14,066 bases of DNA, taken from NCBI GenBank assembly GCA_009885425.1, contig VFKS01000100.1:1-14066 (forward strand), written 5' to 3'. Each line of letters begins with the position of its first letter. Position 1 is the first letter of the stretch. The position numbers and the translations under genes were made by a program. Shown piece after piece: positions 1-8,206 of this stretch. The notes beneath the pieces were generated by a model, which saw nothing but the letters and a program-made list of their open reading frames with translations, had not been told where the DNA came from and did not search any database. The stretch comes from Novosphingobium sp. GTDB taxonomy: Bacteria > Pseudomonadota > Alphaproteobacteria > Sphingomonadales > Sphingomonadaceae.

Positions 1-434
1 CCATCGGTGAAGGTGATGGTCATTTCGGTGGTTTCACCGGCCTTGAGCTTATCATCAACCTCAAACGCCATCACGTGCAACCCGCCGCGCTCAAACTTCA
101 TCGCGACTTTGGGTTCAACGTCGAACCGGTCAACCGGCTTCATTGCGCCGCCCATAGTCTGATGGATCTCGATCTTGCCGACGCCATCAATTGCAACCGC
201 TGCGATCGACACCGTGTTCGAGCTCTGGTTATCGACCACGAAATAGGCCGCACCGGGATTGCCTGTGACTATCGGCAGCAGAAAAATGCCGCCAGTTACC
301 GCAACGCCTTCCTTGGCTTCGGGCGCGCCGGTGGCAGCGGCCTCAGCCTGCTTGGCCTCCTGCCCGCATGCGCCGAGTGCAAGCAAGCTGAGCGAAACGG
401 CGAGCGGCAGGGAAAAGCGGCGGGCGTTGATCAC
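1..434 (-). CDS. PCu(A)C-family copper chaperone lipoprotein (3' end outside window)
   Basis: This is a probable periplasmic, membrane-anchored copper-binding protein of the PCu(A)C (DUF461) family, which delivers Cu(I) to the CuA site of cytochrome c oxidase. The GTG start at 434 is preceded by AAAGGA with a 6-base spacer; 144 codons are present and the stop lies beyond base 1. Residues 1-22 form a lipoprotein signal peptide (basic ARR, hydrophobic core, lipobox LGAC) with lipidation predicted at Cys23. An Ala/Glu/Lys-rich linker (about 25-45) leads to a beta-sandwich domain. The family's His/Met copper signature is visible as H91-x2-M94, M98 and H120-x-M122. It is transcribed away from dnaK. 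The family call is confident; the copper role is known from the family, not shown here. Confidence 0.85.
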   Translation of the reverse strand, partial: MINARRFSLPLAVSLSLLALGACGQEAKQAEAAATGAPEAKEGVAVTGGIFLLPIVTGNPGAAYFVVDNQSSNTVSIAAVAIDGVGKIEIHQTMGGAMKPVDRFDVEPKVAMKFERGGLHVMAFEVDDKLKAGETTEMTITFTD

Positions 435-490
435 GAAAAATCCTTTCGGCTGGGAAGCTATTTGATCACACCAGCTAATCGCCCGCTGCC

Positions 491-520
491 CTTGTGCCAA
501 GCAAAACCGCTCCTATATCG
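491..520 (+). promoter_or_regulatory. RpoH (sigma-32) type heat-shock promoter of dnaK
   Basis: CTTG at 491-494 is followed by exactly 17 bases and then CCTATAT at 512-518. This fits the alphaproteobacterial heat-shock consensus of CTTG, 17-18 bases and CYTATNT. The predicted start is near 525, giving a leader of about 85 bases before the dnaK ATG at 610. It is the only strong promoter-like match in the 175-base gap between the divergent copper-chaperone gene and dnaK. No CIRCE-like inverted repeat (HrcA operator) was seen here. Confidence 0.65.
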
Positions 521-594
521 CCCCTAGAAAGAGCCGCCGAGCGGTCTTGCCGTGAATGCGGGAGGCCAACGAAGCGGCGTCAAACGACAGACCT

Positions 595-599
595 AAGGA
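595..599 (+). promoter_or_regulatory. dnaK ribosome binding site (decides the start)
   Basis: AAGGA lies 10 bases before the ATG at 610. This supports initiation at the conserved [14 protein letters not shown] terminus rather than at the in-frame ATG at 556, whose extra 18 codons do not resemble DnaK and would cover most of the leader. Confidence 0.6.
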
Positions 600-609
600 T
601 GGGGTTACA

Positions 610-2523
610 ATGGCTAAAGTTATCGGCATCGACCTTGGCACGACCAACAGCTGCGTTTCCGTTATGGACGGCGGCAAGCCCAAGGTTATCGAAAATTCCG
701 AAGGCGCGCGCACCACGCCTTCGATCGTCGCGTTCACCAAGGATGGTGAGCGGCTGATCGGTCAGCCGGCCAAGCGCCAGGCCGTGACCAACGGTGACAA
801 TACGATTTTCGCGGTGAAGCGCCTGATCGGCCGCCGCTTTGACGACCCGGTGACCAAAAAGGACACCGAGTTGGTCCCCTATACCATCGTCAAGGGCAAG
901 AACGGCGACGCTTGGGTCAAGGCCGGCGGCGAAGATTATTCGCCCAGCCAGGTCAGCGCGTTCATCCTGCAGAAGATGAAGGAAACCGCTGAGGCCTATC
1001 TCGGCGAAACCGTGACGCAGGCCGTCATCACCGTTCCCGCCTATTTCAACGACGCCCAGCGTCAGGCGACCAAGGACGCCGGACAGATCGCGGGCCTTGA
1101 AGTGCTGCGGATCATCAACGAGCCGACCGCGGCCGCGCTGGCTTATGGCCTTGACAAGAACGACGGCAAGACCATCGCGGTCTATGACCTTGGCGGCGGC
1201 ACCTTTGACGTTTCGATCCTTGAAATCGGCGACGGCGTGTTCGAAGTGAAAAGCACCAACGGCGATACCTTCCTGGGCGGCGAAGACTTCGACAACGTCG
1301 TGGTCGAATATCTCGCCGAGCAGTTCAAGAAGAAGGAGGGCATGGACCTCCGGACCGACAAGCTCGCGCTGCAGCGGCTCAAGGAAGCGGCTGAAAAGGC
1401 CAAGATCGAACTGTCGAGCACTGCGACGACCGAGATCAACTTGCCGTTCATCACCGCCCGGATGGAAGGCGGGGCGACCACCCCGCTGCATCTGGTCGAA
1501 ACGATCACCCGTGCCGATCTTGAAAAGATGGTCGCTGGGCTCATCGCCCGGACCAAGGGCCCGATGGAAAAGGCCCTCAAGGATGCGGGACTGAAGGCTG
1601 CCGATATCGACGAAGTCGTTCTGGTCGGCGGGATGACCCGCATGCCCAGGGTTCGCGAAGTCGTGAAGGAATTCTTCGGCAAGGAACCGCACACCGGCGT
1701 GAACCCTGACGAAGTCGTAGCGATGGGCGCGGCCATTCAGGCTGGCGTGCTGCAGGGTGACGTCAAGGACGTGCTGCTGCTCGATGTGACCCCGTTGTCG
1801 CTCGGCATCGAAACGCTGGGCGGCGTGTTCACCCGGATGATCGATCGCAACACCACGATCCCGACCAAGAAGAGCCAGGTCTATTCGACCGCCGAGGACA
1901 ACCAGAACGCGGTGACAATCCGCGTGTTCCAGGGCGAACGCGAAATGGCTGCCGACAACAAGATGCTCGGCCAGTTCGATCTGGTTGGCATTCCGGCGGC
2001 GCGCCGCGGGGTTCCGCAAATCGAAGTCACCTTTGACATCGATGCCAACGGAATCGTCAATGTCCACGCCAAGGACAAGGGCACCGGCAAGGAACAGCAG
2101 ATCAAGATCCAGGCTTCTGGCGGTCTGTCTGACGCGGATATCGACCAGATGGTCAAGGACGCCGAAAAGTTTGCCGAAGAAGACAAGAAGCGGCGTGAAG
2201 CGGCGGAAGCCAAGAACAATGCCGACAGTCTGGTCCATGCCACCGAACAGCAGCTGGCCGAGCACGGTGACAAGCTCGATGCCGACCTGAAGTCGGAAAT
2301 CGAAGCCGCCATCGCCGAAACCAAGACTGCGATCGAAAGCGGCGATTTGGATGAAATGACTGCCAAGACCCAGGCCCTCACCGAAAAGGCCATGAAGATG
2401 GGCCAAGTGATCTACGAAAAGGAACAGGCCGCAGCGGCCTCTCCGGGTGCCGAGGCTCCGGCCGAAGGCGCCGAAGAAGTGGTCGATGCCGAGTTCTCCG
2501 AAGTGGACGAGAACAAGGGCTAA
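610..2523 (+). CDS. dnaK: Molecular chaperone DnaK (Hsp70)
   Basis: DnaK is the cytosolic ATP-driven Hsp70 that binds and refolds exposed hydrophobic peptides with DnaJ and GrpE. The 637-residue product is full length. The nucleotide-binding domain covers about 1-385: phosphate loop IDLGTTNSC at 7-15, [15 protein letters not shown] at 144-158, [12 protein letters not shown] at 169-180, DLGGGTFD at 193-200 (Thr198 is the autophosphorylation-site equivalent) and [11 protein letters not shown] at 338-348. The interdomain linker is VLLLDVTP (388-395). The substrate-binding beta domain runs to about 505, followed by the helical lid and an Ala/Glu-rich tail with the conserved EEVVDAEF segment (622-629). 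It lies upstream of dnaJ in the same orientation with a predicted RpoH promoter, so heat induction is expected. Nothing in the sequence suggests loss of function. Confidence 0.98.
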   Translation: MAKVIGIDLGTTNSCVSVMDGGKPKVIENSEGARTTPSIVAFTKDGERLIGQPAKRQAVTNGDNTIFAVKRLIGRRFDDPVTKKDTELVPYTIVKGKNGDAWVKAGGEDYSPSQVSAFILQKMKETAEAYLGETVTQAVITVPAYFNDAQRQATKDAGQIAGLEVLRIINEPTAAALAYGLDKNDGKTIAVYDLGGGTFDVSILEIGDGVFEVKSTNGDTFLGGEDFDNVVVEYLAEQFKKKEGMDLRTDKLALQRLKEAAEKAKIELSSTATTEINLPFITARMEGGATTPLHLVETITRADLEKMVAGLIARTKGPMEKALKDAGLKAADIDEVVLVGGMTRMPRVREVVKEFFGKEPHTGVNPDEVVAMGAAIQAGVLQGDVKDVLLLDVTPLSLGIETLGGVFTRMIDRNTTIPTKKSQVYSTAEDNQNAVTIRVFQGEREMAADNKMLGQFDLVGIPAARRGVPQIEVTFDIDANGIVNVHAKDKGTGKEQQIKIQASGGLSDADIDQMVKDAEKFAEEDKKRREAAEAKNNADSLVHATEQQLAEHGDKLDADLKSEIEAAIAETKTAIESGDLDEMTAKTQALTEKAMKMGQVIYEKEQAAAASPGAEAPAEGAEEVVDAEFSEVDENKG

Positions 2524-2536
2524 GCAGGCATTGGAT

Positions 2537-2576
2537 CAGACCTGCCGTCGCAGCGCATAGCGCGGCGGCAGGTCTG
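2537..2576 (+). terminator. Hairpin between dnaK and dnaJ (attenuator or partial terminator)
   Basis: Fifteen-base arms at 2537-2551 and 2562-2576 (CAGACCTGCCG... pairing with ...CGGCAGGTCTG) enclose a 10-base loop, with one position pairing only as G:U in RNA. The loop region can also fold as GCGC-ATA-GCGC. Only a weak T-run (CTTTCT) follows, so full Rho-independent termination is doubtful. A partial block or a processing/stabilising stem that sets the DnaK:DnaJ ratio is more likely. It ends 17 bases before the dnaJ ATG. Confidence 0.6.
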
Positions 2577-2593
2577 CTTTCTGGGGGTCGACC

Positions 2594-3718
2594 ATGTCTG
2601 TCGAAGCCGACTATTACGAACTGCTCGAGATTGAACGCGGCGCGGACGATGCCGTGATCAAATCGTCGTATCGCAAGCTGGCGATGCGCTGGCACCCCGA
2701 CAAAAATCCCGGCGATGCTGCGGCCGAGGGCCGGTTCAAGGCGATCAGCGAAGCCTATGATGTTCTGAAGGACCCGCAAAAGCGTGCGGCCTATGACCGG
2801 TTCGGCCACGAAGCCTTCAAACAGGGCATGAATGGCGGCGGTGGCGGCGGCGGAGCCGGGGCCGGTTTCTCTGACATCGGCGATATTTTCGAGACGATCT
2901 TTGGTTCCGCATTCGGCGGTGGCGGGCGTCAGCAGGCCCGGCGCGGCGCCGATCTGCGCTATGATCTGGAAATAAACCTGGACGATGCCTTCCACGGCAA
3001 GCAGGCCGAGATCGAAATCGAGGTTTCGACCAAGTGCGATCCCTGCGCCGGATCGGGCGCTGAACCCGGCACCGGCACCCGCCGCTGCAACCTGTGCGGC
3101 GGTCATGGGCAAGTCCGCGCTCAGCAAGGCTTCTTCATGGTCGAGCGGACCTGCCCGACCTGCCACGGCCGCGGCGAAGTTATCGAAAATCCCTGCCGGT
3201 CGTGCCGGGGCGAGGGCCGGGTTGATACCCCGCAAAAGCTCGACGTCACCATTCCCCCCGGCGTCGATACCGGCACCCGGATTCGGCTCGCCGGAAAGGG
3301 TGAGGCCGGGCCGTTCGGCTCGCCGCCGGGTGATCTCTACATCTTCATCCACATCCGCCGCCACGGCGTGTTCGAGCGCGACGGAACCACGCTGGTCACC
3401 CGTGTGCCGATCACTTTCACCACCGCTGCACTCGGCGGCGAGATCGAGATTCCGGGGCTTGATGGCAAGCACATCAAGATCGAGATCCCGGCCGGTATTC
3501 AATCAGCCAAGCAGTTGCGCAAACGCGGCGAGGGCATGCCCGTTCTGCAAGGCCGTGGGCGCGGTGATCTGGTGATCGAGATCATGGTCGAAACCCCGAC
3601 CAAGCTTTCCAGCCGCCAAAAGGAAATTTTGCGCGAGTTGCAGGAAACCGAGACGGGGGACGAAACGCCGCAGTCGAAGGGGTTCTTTGACCGGATCAAG
3701 GATGCGTTCGGGGCTTGA
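2594..3718 (+). CDS. dnaJ: Co-chaperone DnaJ (Hsp40, class A)
   Basis: DnaJ delivers unfolded clients to DnaK and stimulates its ATPase. The 374-residue product has the full class A layout. The J domain is at about 5-71, with the HPD tripeptide at 34-36. A Gly-rich G/F linker (81-111) follows. The zinc-binding region holds four CxxCxGxG repeats beginning at Cys148, Cys165, Cys187 and Cys201. The client-binding beta domains run from about 210 to 340, followed by a short C-terminal region. The ATG at 2594 follows a GGGGG run with a 6-base spacer. It sits 70 bases after dnaK behind a hairpin and is probably co-transcribed. The TGA is 97 bases from the end of the convergent patatin gene. Confidence 0.98.
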   Translation: MSVEADYYELLEIERGADDAVIKSSYRKLAMRWHPDKNPGDAAAEGRFKAISEAYDVLKDPQKRAAYDRFGHEAFKQGMNGGGGGGGAGAGFSDIGDIFETIFGSAFGGGGRQQARRGADLRYDLEINLDDAFHGKQAEIEIEVSTKCDPCAGSGAEPGTGTRRCNLCGGHGQVRAQQGFFMVERTCPTCHGRGEVIENPCRSCRGEGRVDTPQKLDVTIPPGVDTGTRIRLAGKGEAGPFGSPPGDLYIFIHIRRHGVFERDGTTLVTRVPITFTTAALGGEIEIPGLDGKHIKIEIPAGIQSAKQLRKRGEGMPVLQGRGRGDLVIEIMVETPTKLSSRQKEILRELQETETGDETPQSKGFFDRIKDAFGA

Positions 3719-3737
3719 GTGGGCTTGCTTTGTGTGC

Positions 3738-3839
3738 GGGGCTTCGACTGGCTCAGCCTGAGCGAGGTTTATTGCAAAACAGCCCAGTTACACTCAATTT
3801 CAAAACCACAACGGCTCAGGCTGAGCCTGTCGAAGCCCC
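3738..3839. repeat. Intergenic inverted repeat with 26-base arms (sphingomonad-type element)
   Basis: The left arm (3738-3763) and right arm (3814-3839) are reverse complements over 26 bases with a single mismatch, separated by 50 bases of AT-richer DNA. Each arm also contains the small palindrome GCTCAG-C-CTGAGC, so each could fold alone. The core, GGCTTCGACAGGCTCAGCCT and minor variants, is one I associate with dispersed intergenic repeats of sphingomonad genomes; that is recall, not a search. It lies between two convergent genes, where a bidirectional terminator would be expected, although no T-run follows either arm. The right arm overlaps the final codons and stop of the patatin gene. 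Confidence 0.75.
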
Positions 3840-6161
3840 AGCACTGAGTGGCCCCAAGACCTCGGTCCTAATCCCCGGCACCAACCCCGGATCGGTCAGC
3901 AACCGTCCCTCTTCTTCATCCAGCACCGCCAGAAACGCCTCCCGCTTGAGTGCCGACAACTCAACTGCATCAACAATCATTCCGGCGGGCAGGGCCGAGG
4001 CGATCAGGTCGATCATCCGTTCGGCCCCATGCAGGCGGCCCCACAGGTAGTCGTTCTCACGGTAAACCCGGCTGAAGAACGCGCCGAAGTTATAGAACTC
4101 GGTGCCCTTCAGCACTTCGCTAGCCCCGCCGCCACGGATTGAATTGCAATCGTCGGGGGATATCCGGTCAACCTTGGCGGGTTCAAATTCAGTCATGCCT
4201 TCGCCGCGCAGCAGCGGCAGCGTGACCGTGTCGTAAAACGGGAAGCCCAGATAGGTCAGCAGAATCCGGCGACGCAGCTCCTTAGGCAATTGTGCCAGGC
4301 ATTCGACCAGCATGGCATCAACCACCAGATCGGTGGCGGCGAGCTGGCGGCGCTGGGCGATCGTATCGAGCACCAGACCCGGCTCCTGATCGACCTGCCG
4401 GGCAATGGTCTTGAAGTCCGCACCGAGCGCGCCGCTGGCCTCGCGCTCAAAATAGAGTGCGAGCATTTTGAACACCGCCGCGCGGGCTTGCTCACGCGCT
4501 TCGGGCGCTGCCACGTCGATATCGCTCCACTCCTCTGACAAGCGGCGGTTGAGCAGGCGCAGGCGGCGAATTCGATAGCCCAGATCGTGATCGCGAAAGA
4601 ATGCAATTGCTTCCTTGCTGGCCCCGCCACGCATCGCGGTGATGTGATCGAGGCCGTGGGTCGCCAGCCAGGCGTGGAGCCGGTCGGCGACCGGATCAGA
4701 ATTGGGCAACATCAGTTCAGGTGCAGCGCGCAGGATCGTATCGGCGAGGCTCTGAATGATCCCGGAAAACTTGACCTGGCCATAAGCCTGAAAGGTGAAC
4801 CCGGCACGCTCGGCCGCCTTCTGCTGGGCCTTGGTGCGCCACGAGGTCAGCCGTTTGACGCTGGGGCTTTCGAAAAACAGCGTTCGCCCGAACAGCTTCT
4901 CAACCTCTTCCTCGACCTCGGGACGGAGCGAATCGACGATTGCCTTTAGGCCGGTCAGTTGACGTGATTGGCGGGCGATTTCCTCCAGATTGTCGCGCAC
5001 CGGCTGCTCGCGCGGGATCGAGGAAAGCGAGCCGAAAATCACCGGAAAGAACCCCGGCGCGCGCGGATCGGCATGGCGCTGGCCGCCGATCTCATCGGGG
5101 TGCGGATCGATATAAACGAAGCGCCGGTCAACCTCGCGTTGGGCTGGGCGATCACGCAGCACGCTCATCGCCTCGGCAAAAGGCGCGTTGACCAGCACGG
5201 ATCCATCGATCAGCGCAACCGCCTCGGTATCGCCGCGGTGGCTATGCTCGGGCATGATCCGCTCGATAAACGCGGTTCGGCTATGCCATGGATCGGCCTG
5301 TTCCTTCGCCAGCGAGTCAATCTCTTCAAGCCGCAACGGCGGGAAGGCGCCGGGAAAGCTGGCCGTCGCGCGTGCTGCGAACACCAGCTCGATTGGCGCC
5401 GCCAAAGCCTCGCCAGGCACGGCCGGGGTAGGGGAGCGGAATCCGATAGAGAGGCGATGCTCGCTTTCCTCGATCACCGCCGGGCTGTGCAGTCGCAGCA
5501 CTTCGGCGTGACCTTTGAAATCTGTTGCCGTGACAAACAGGTCGATCGGGTGACCTGCGGGCAGCAACGGTGCATCGGCTCCGCCTGCCTTCATCGCCGC
5601 CAAGGCCTCACCCAGCAACCGCGAAAAGCCTAATCCGCCAAACGGAGGTTCGAACCAGCGCGAACGGATAAGCCGCGATAACTTGCTTCGCACTTCGTGG
5701 CGGGTTCCGGGGGCGACGCTGGCAGAGATCATATTGCCGGGACGCTTGAGCAGCCAATAGACAATCGGCATTGCCCAGAACTTGGCGACGCGCGATCCGG
5801 GCCGGGCATCGGGATCGAGCAGCACATCGACATCGGCCCGCTCCAGCCACAGCGCGGTCAGCGGCTCAAGGCTTTGCCCGGAATGGATCGCCTGGGCCAG
5901 AAACACCCCATTGATCCCGCCCGCACTGGCCCCGGCAACAATATCGGGCAGCACCCGCAGCCGCAGTTTGAAATGGCGCTCGATCCGTTCGAGCAGCTTG
6001 GCGTAGACCGCCTCGGTCCCGCCTTCTGCGGGCGCCCCGCCATGAAACGCGCGGCTGGCCCGGGCCAGCTTCCACAACTCTTTGGTAACCCCGTGCATAT
6101 AAACGGCGAGGCTGACCCCGCCGTAACAAACCAGAGCAATGCGGAGTTCTTTTTGGCGCAT
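3816..6161 (-). CDS. Patatin-like acyl hydrolase, large TIGR03607/DUF3376 type
   Basis: This 781-residue protein is predicted to hydrolyse lipid acyl esters with a patatin Ser-Asp dyad; the physiological substrate is unknown. The opening residues ELRIALVCYGGVSLAVYMHG (5-24) carry the glycine-containing strand-turn that supplies the oxyanion hole in this subgroup, rather than the usual GGGxRG. The nucleophile elbow is GASAGG (77-82), so Ser79 is the nucleophile. A conserved block ATASFPGAFPP lies at 265-275, and the catalytic Asp is probably Asp319 in LIDGS, where patatins usually have DGG or DGA. The region from about 340 to the end matches the long C-terminal extension of this family. No signal peptide or membrane span is evident. 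The start fits the family, but no Shine-Dalgarno is visible. The last seven residues and the TGA lie inside an inverted repeat. Confidence 0.88.
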   Translation of the reverse strand: MRQKELRIALVCYGGVSLAVYMHGVTKELWKLARASRAFHGGAPAEGGTEAVYAKLLERIERHFKLRLRVLPDIVAGASAGGINGVFLAQAIHSGQSLEPLTALWLERADVDVLLDPDARPGSRVAKFWAMPIVYWLLKRPGNMISASVAPGTRHEVRSKLSRLIRSRWFEPPFGGLGFSRLLGEALAAMKAGGADAPLLPAGHPIDLFVTATDFKGHAEVLRLHSPAVIEESEHRLSIGFRSPTPAVPGEALAAPIELVFAARATASFPGAFPPLRLEEIDSLAKEQADPWHSRTAFIERIMPEHSHRGDTEAVALIDGSVLVNAPFAEAMSVLRDRPAQREVDRRFVYIDPHPDEIGGQRHADPRAPGFFPVIFGSLSSIPREQPVRDNLEEIARQSRQLTGLKAIVDSLRPEVEEEVEKLFGRTLFFESPSVKRLTSWRTKAQQKAAERAGFTFQAYGQVKFSGIIQSLADTILRAAPELMLPNSDPVADRLHAWLATHGLDHITAMRGGASKEAIAFFRDHDLGYRIRRLRLLNRRLSEEWSDIDVAAPEAREQARAAVFKMLALYFEREASGALGADFKTIARQVDQEPGLVLDTIAQRRQLAATDLVVDAMLVECLAQLPKELRRRILLTYLGFPFYDTVTLPLLRGEGMTEFEPAKVDRISPDDCNSIRGGGASEVLKGTEFYNFGAFFSRVYRENDYLWGRLHGAERMIDLIASALPAGMIVDAVELSALKREAFLAVLDEEEGRLLTDPGLVPGIRTEVLGPLSAGASTGSA

Positions 6162-6233
6162 GGTGCTGGGATAGTGGCAGAACGCGGTGAATGCCAGCTT
6201 GCCAGGTACTCTCAGGGCAAATACTTGCAGGCC

Positions 6234-6261
6234 TTGCGTTCCTGCTTCGTTCCGTTTATCA
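6234..6261 (+). promoter_or_regulatory. Candidate radA promoter adjacent to the start codon
   Basis: TTGCGT (6234-6239) and TTATCA (6256-6261) are spaced by 16 bases in the 107-base gap between the divergent patatin and radA genes. The predicted transcription start would fall at about 6268, immediately before the ATG at 6269. No Shine-Dalgarno is present, so a leaderless transcript is possible. The match to consensus is modest. Confidence 0.3.
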
Positions 6262-6268
6262 AATGGCG

Positions 6269-7636
6269 ATGGCCAAACCCAAACGCCGATACATTTGCCA
6301 ATCCTGCGGGGGCGTCAGCTTTCGCTGGCAGGGCCAGTGCGCCGATTGCGGGGAGTGGAACACGCTGGCCGAAGAAGCCCCTGCGACAGTTTTTTCGATG
6401 AAGCATGATCTATCCAGCGGCGGGCGGGCGATCGCGTTCGAAGCGCTCGATGCCCCCGGACAGGTATTGCAACGGCGCACCACTGGCCTTGCCGAATTCG
6501 ACCGCGCGCTGGGTGGCGGGATGGTGCCGGGGTCGGCGGTGTTGATGGGCGGCGATCCCGGGATCGGTAAATCGACCTTGCTGTTGCAGGCCGCGGCCAA
6601 GGTTGGGCTGAACGGCGGCTCGGCGGTCTATATCAGCGGAGAGGAAGCGGCCGGGCAAGTGCGACTGCGGGCAGACCGGCTTGGCCTCGCCAAGGCGCCG
6701 ATTGCACTGGCGGCGGCGACATCGGTGCGGGATATCCTGACTTCGCTGGCGGGGATGGACCCACCCGATCTGCTGGTAATCGACTCGATCCAGACCATGC
6801 ATTCGGACCAGATCGAAGGTGCCCCTGGCACGGTCAGCCAGGTCCGCGCTTCGGCGTTTGAGCTGATCCGCTATGCCAAGGAAAACGGCGTGGCGCTGTT
6901 TCTGGTTGGCCACGTCACCAAGGACGGCAGCATCGCTGGGCCGCGCGTGCTCGAACACATGGTCGACGTGGTGATGAGTTTTGAAGGCGAGCGGAGCCAT
7001 CAGTACCGGATCCTGCGCTGCCTCAAAAACCGGTTTGGTCCGGTCGACGAAATCGGCGTGTTCGCAATGGAGGGGGCCGGGCTGGCGGAGGTTGGCAATC
7101 CGTCGTTGCTGTTTCTTTCCGGCCGCGAGAATCCAGTCGCGGGCAGCGCGGTGTTCCCGGCGATCGAAGGCACCCGTCCGGTTCTGATCGAAGTGCAAGC
7201 CCTGATCGTCCGCCTCGCCAGTGGCGCCACGCCGCGTCGCGCGGTGGTGGGCTGGGATTCGGGGCGAATGGCGATGTTGCTGGCGGTGCTGGAGGCGCGC
7301 TGCGGGCTCAACTTCTCCTCGGCCGAAGTCTATCTCAACGTCGCCGGCGGTTACCGGCTGGTCGATCCCGCCGCAGACCTTGCCGTGGCCGCTGCGTTGG
7401 TTTCGGCCTTGGCTGACAAGCCGCTGCCCGGCGATGCCGTCTGGTTCGGCGAAGTATCGCTCGCAGGGGAAATCCGCCCGGTCGCGCACTCCGCCATTCG
7501 GTTGCGCGAAGCAGCCAAATTGGGCTTCGGCAGCGCCTTTGGTCCGGGCGAAGCGTCGGGCAAAGCCGAAGGATCGCGCTTTACCGCGCTTTCGCTGCTG
7601 CCAAATCTCGTTGACCGGATCATGGGCGGGGCGTAA
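6269..7636 (+). CDS. radA: DNA repair/recombination ATPase RadA (Sms)
   Basis: RadA is a RecA-like, DnaB-type hexameric ATPase that promotes branch migration and processing of recombination intermediates. With the start at 6269 the product has 455 residues, close to E. coli RadA. In order it shows the N-terminal zinc finger C10-x2-C13...C24-x2-C27, Walker A GGDPGIGKST (94-103, Lys101), Walker B LLVID (168-172), the RadA-specific KNRFG motif (253-257), and a C-terminal Lon-protease-like domain (about 300-455). The frame is open from further upstream, but homology begins at MAKPKRRYICQSCG; ATG at 6263 (MAMAKP) is the alternative. No ribosome binding site is evident. It is followed after 12 bases by the cvpA-family gene, as is common in alphaproteobacteria. 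Confidence 0.96.
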   Translation: MAKPKRRYICQSCGGVSFRWQGQCADCGEWNTLAEEAPATVFSMKHDLSSGGRAIAFEALDAPGQVLQRRTTGLAEFDRALGGGMVPGSAVLMGGDPGIGKSTLLLQAAAKVGLNGGSAVYISGEEAAGQVRLRADRLGLAKAPIALAAATSVRDILTSLAGMDPPDLLVIDSIQTMHSDQIEGAPGTVSQVRASAFELIRYAKENGVALFLVGHVTKDGSIAGPRVLEHMVDVVMSFEGERSHQYRILRCLKNRFGPVDEIGVFAMEGAGLAEVGNPSLLFLSGRENPVAGSAVFPAIEGTRPVLIEVQALIVRLASGATPRRAVVGWDSGRMAMLLAVLEARCGLNFSSAEVYLNVAGGYRLVDPAADLAVAAALVSALADKPLPGDAVWFGEVSLAGEIRPVAHSAIRLREAAKLGFGSAFGPGEASGKAEGSRFTALSLLPNLVDRIMGGA

Positions 7637-7648
7637 ATCCTTCGCATT

Positions 7649-8206
7649 ATGACGGGTTTTGACATCGCAGTTCTGATCATGCTGGGCCTTGGCGCGATCA
7701 CCGGCTTCATGCGCGGGTTCGTGCAGGAAGTGTTCGCACTGGCCGCTTGGGTGTTGGCGCTGGTCGCTATCAAGAATCTGCATTCACCGCTCACCGTGGC
7801 GCTCGGCCCCTATGTCGGCACCGGCAGTGGGTCCGCAGTGCTGGCTTTCGCGCTGCTGCTGTTGATACCTTATGCAATTGTGAAGCTGCTATCCAACAAG
7901 TTGGGGGAAGCCAGCCGCAATTCCGTGCTGGGACCGATTGACCGGTTGCTGGGCTTTGGCTTTGGCGCCGTTAAAGGCATGGTGATCGTCGTGATGGCGT
8001 TCTCGGTGCTGGTGCTCGGCTATGACACGATCTGGGGCGCGGGTGGACGGCCCGACTGGATCAAATTTTCGCGGTCTTACCCCTTCGTCAACGCTGGCAG
8101 CGAATACCTGGTCTCGATGATTTCGGAACGCCGCAAGGAAGCGCTGAAATCCGAAGCAAATCGGCTCGGCAACGAAGCGATCAAGACCAAGATCTCTGGC
8201 AAGTGA
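7649..8206 (+). CDS. CvpA-family inner membrane protein
   Basis: This 185-residue integral membrane protein is of the CvpA (colicin V production) family, whose molecular role is poorly defined; E. coli CvpA affects colicin V export and envelope stress tolerance. The N-terminal family signature GAITGFMRGFVQEVFALAAW (15-34) and the GPIDRLLGFGFGAVKG segment (95-110) are clear. Hydrophobic spans are at about 5-25, 28-42, 62-82 and 103-125, followed by a charged, probably cytosolic C-terminal helix (150-185). It begins 12 bases after radA with no recognisable ribosome binding site, so it is probably expressed by read-through. Its stop overlaps the GTG start of the next gene. In many alphaproteobacteria purF follows cvpA; here it does not. 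Confidence 0.85.
   Translation: MTGFDIAVLIMLGLGAITGFMRGFVQEVFALAAWVLALVAIKNLHSPLTVALGPYVGTGSGSAVLAFALLLLIPYAIVKLLSNKLGEASRNSVLGPIDRLLGFGFGAVKGMVIVVMAFSVLVLGYDTIWGAGGRPDWIKFSRSYPFVNAGSEYLVSMISERRKEALKSEANRLGNEAIKTKISGK

Noticed and set aside
75-527. 150-codon plus-strand frame opposite the copper-chaperone gene
   Set aside because: Overlaps a clear minus-strand lipoprotein gene with ribosome site, lipobox and copper motif; the product has no recognisable features.
556-609. In-frame 18-codon extension of dnaK
   Set aside because: Not DnaK-like; the ATG at 610 has an AAGGA site and the universal [14 protein letters not shown] terminus.
580-2406. 608-codon open frame antisense to dnaK
   Set aside because: Long antisense frames are common opposite GC-rich dnaK because of codon bias. 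The product is His/Arg-rich without recognisable domains, and dnaK itself is unmistakable.
2600-2610. CTGTCGAAGCC near the dnaJ start matching the intergenic repeat core
   Set aside because: Eleven bases only, inside conserved dnaJ coding sequence, without the rest of the repeat; coincidence.
2378-3502. 374-codon open frame antisense to dnaJ
   Set aside because: Shadow of the dnaJ coding frame; no domain, and no ribosome site considered convincing.
6191-6268. In-frame extension of radA by 26 codons
   Set aside because: RadA homology begins at MAKPKRRYIC and the extension would cover the promoter region.
6410-7783. 457-codon open frame antisense to radA and the start of the cvpA-family gene
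   Set aside because: Composition rich in His, Arg and Gln, typical of a reverse-frame shadow; radA motifs are intact on the other strand.
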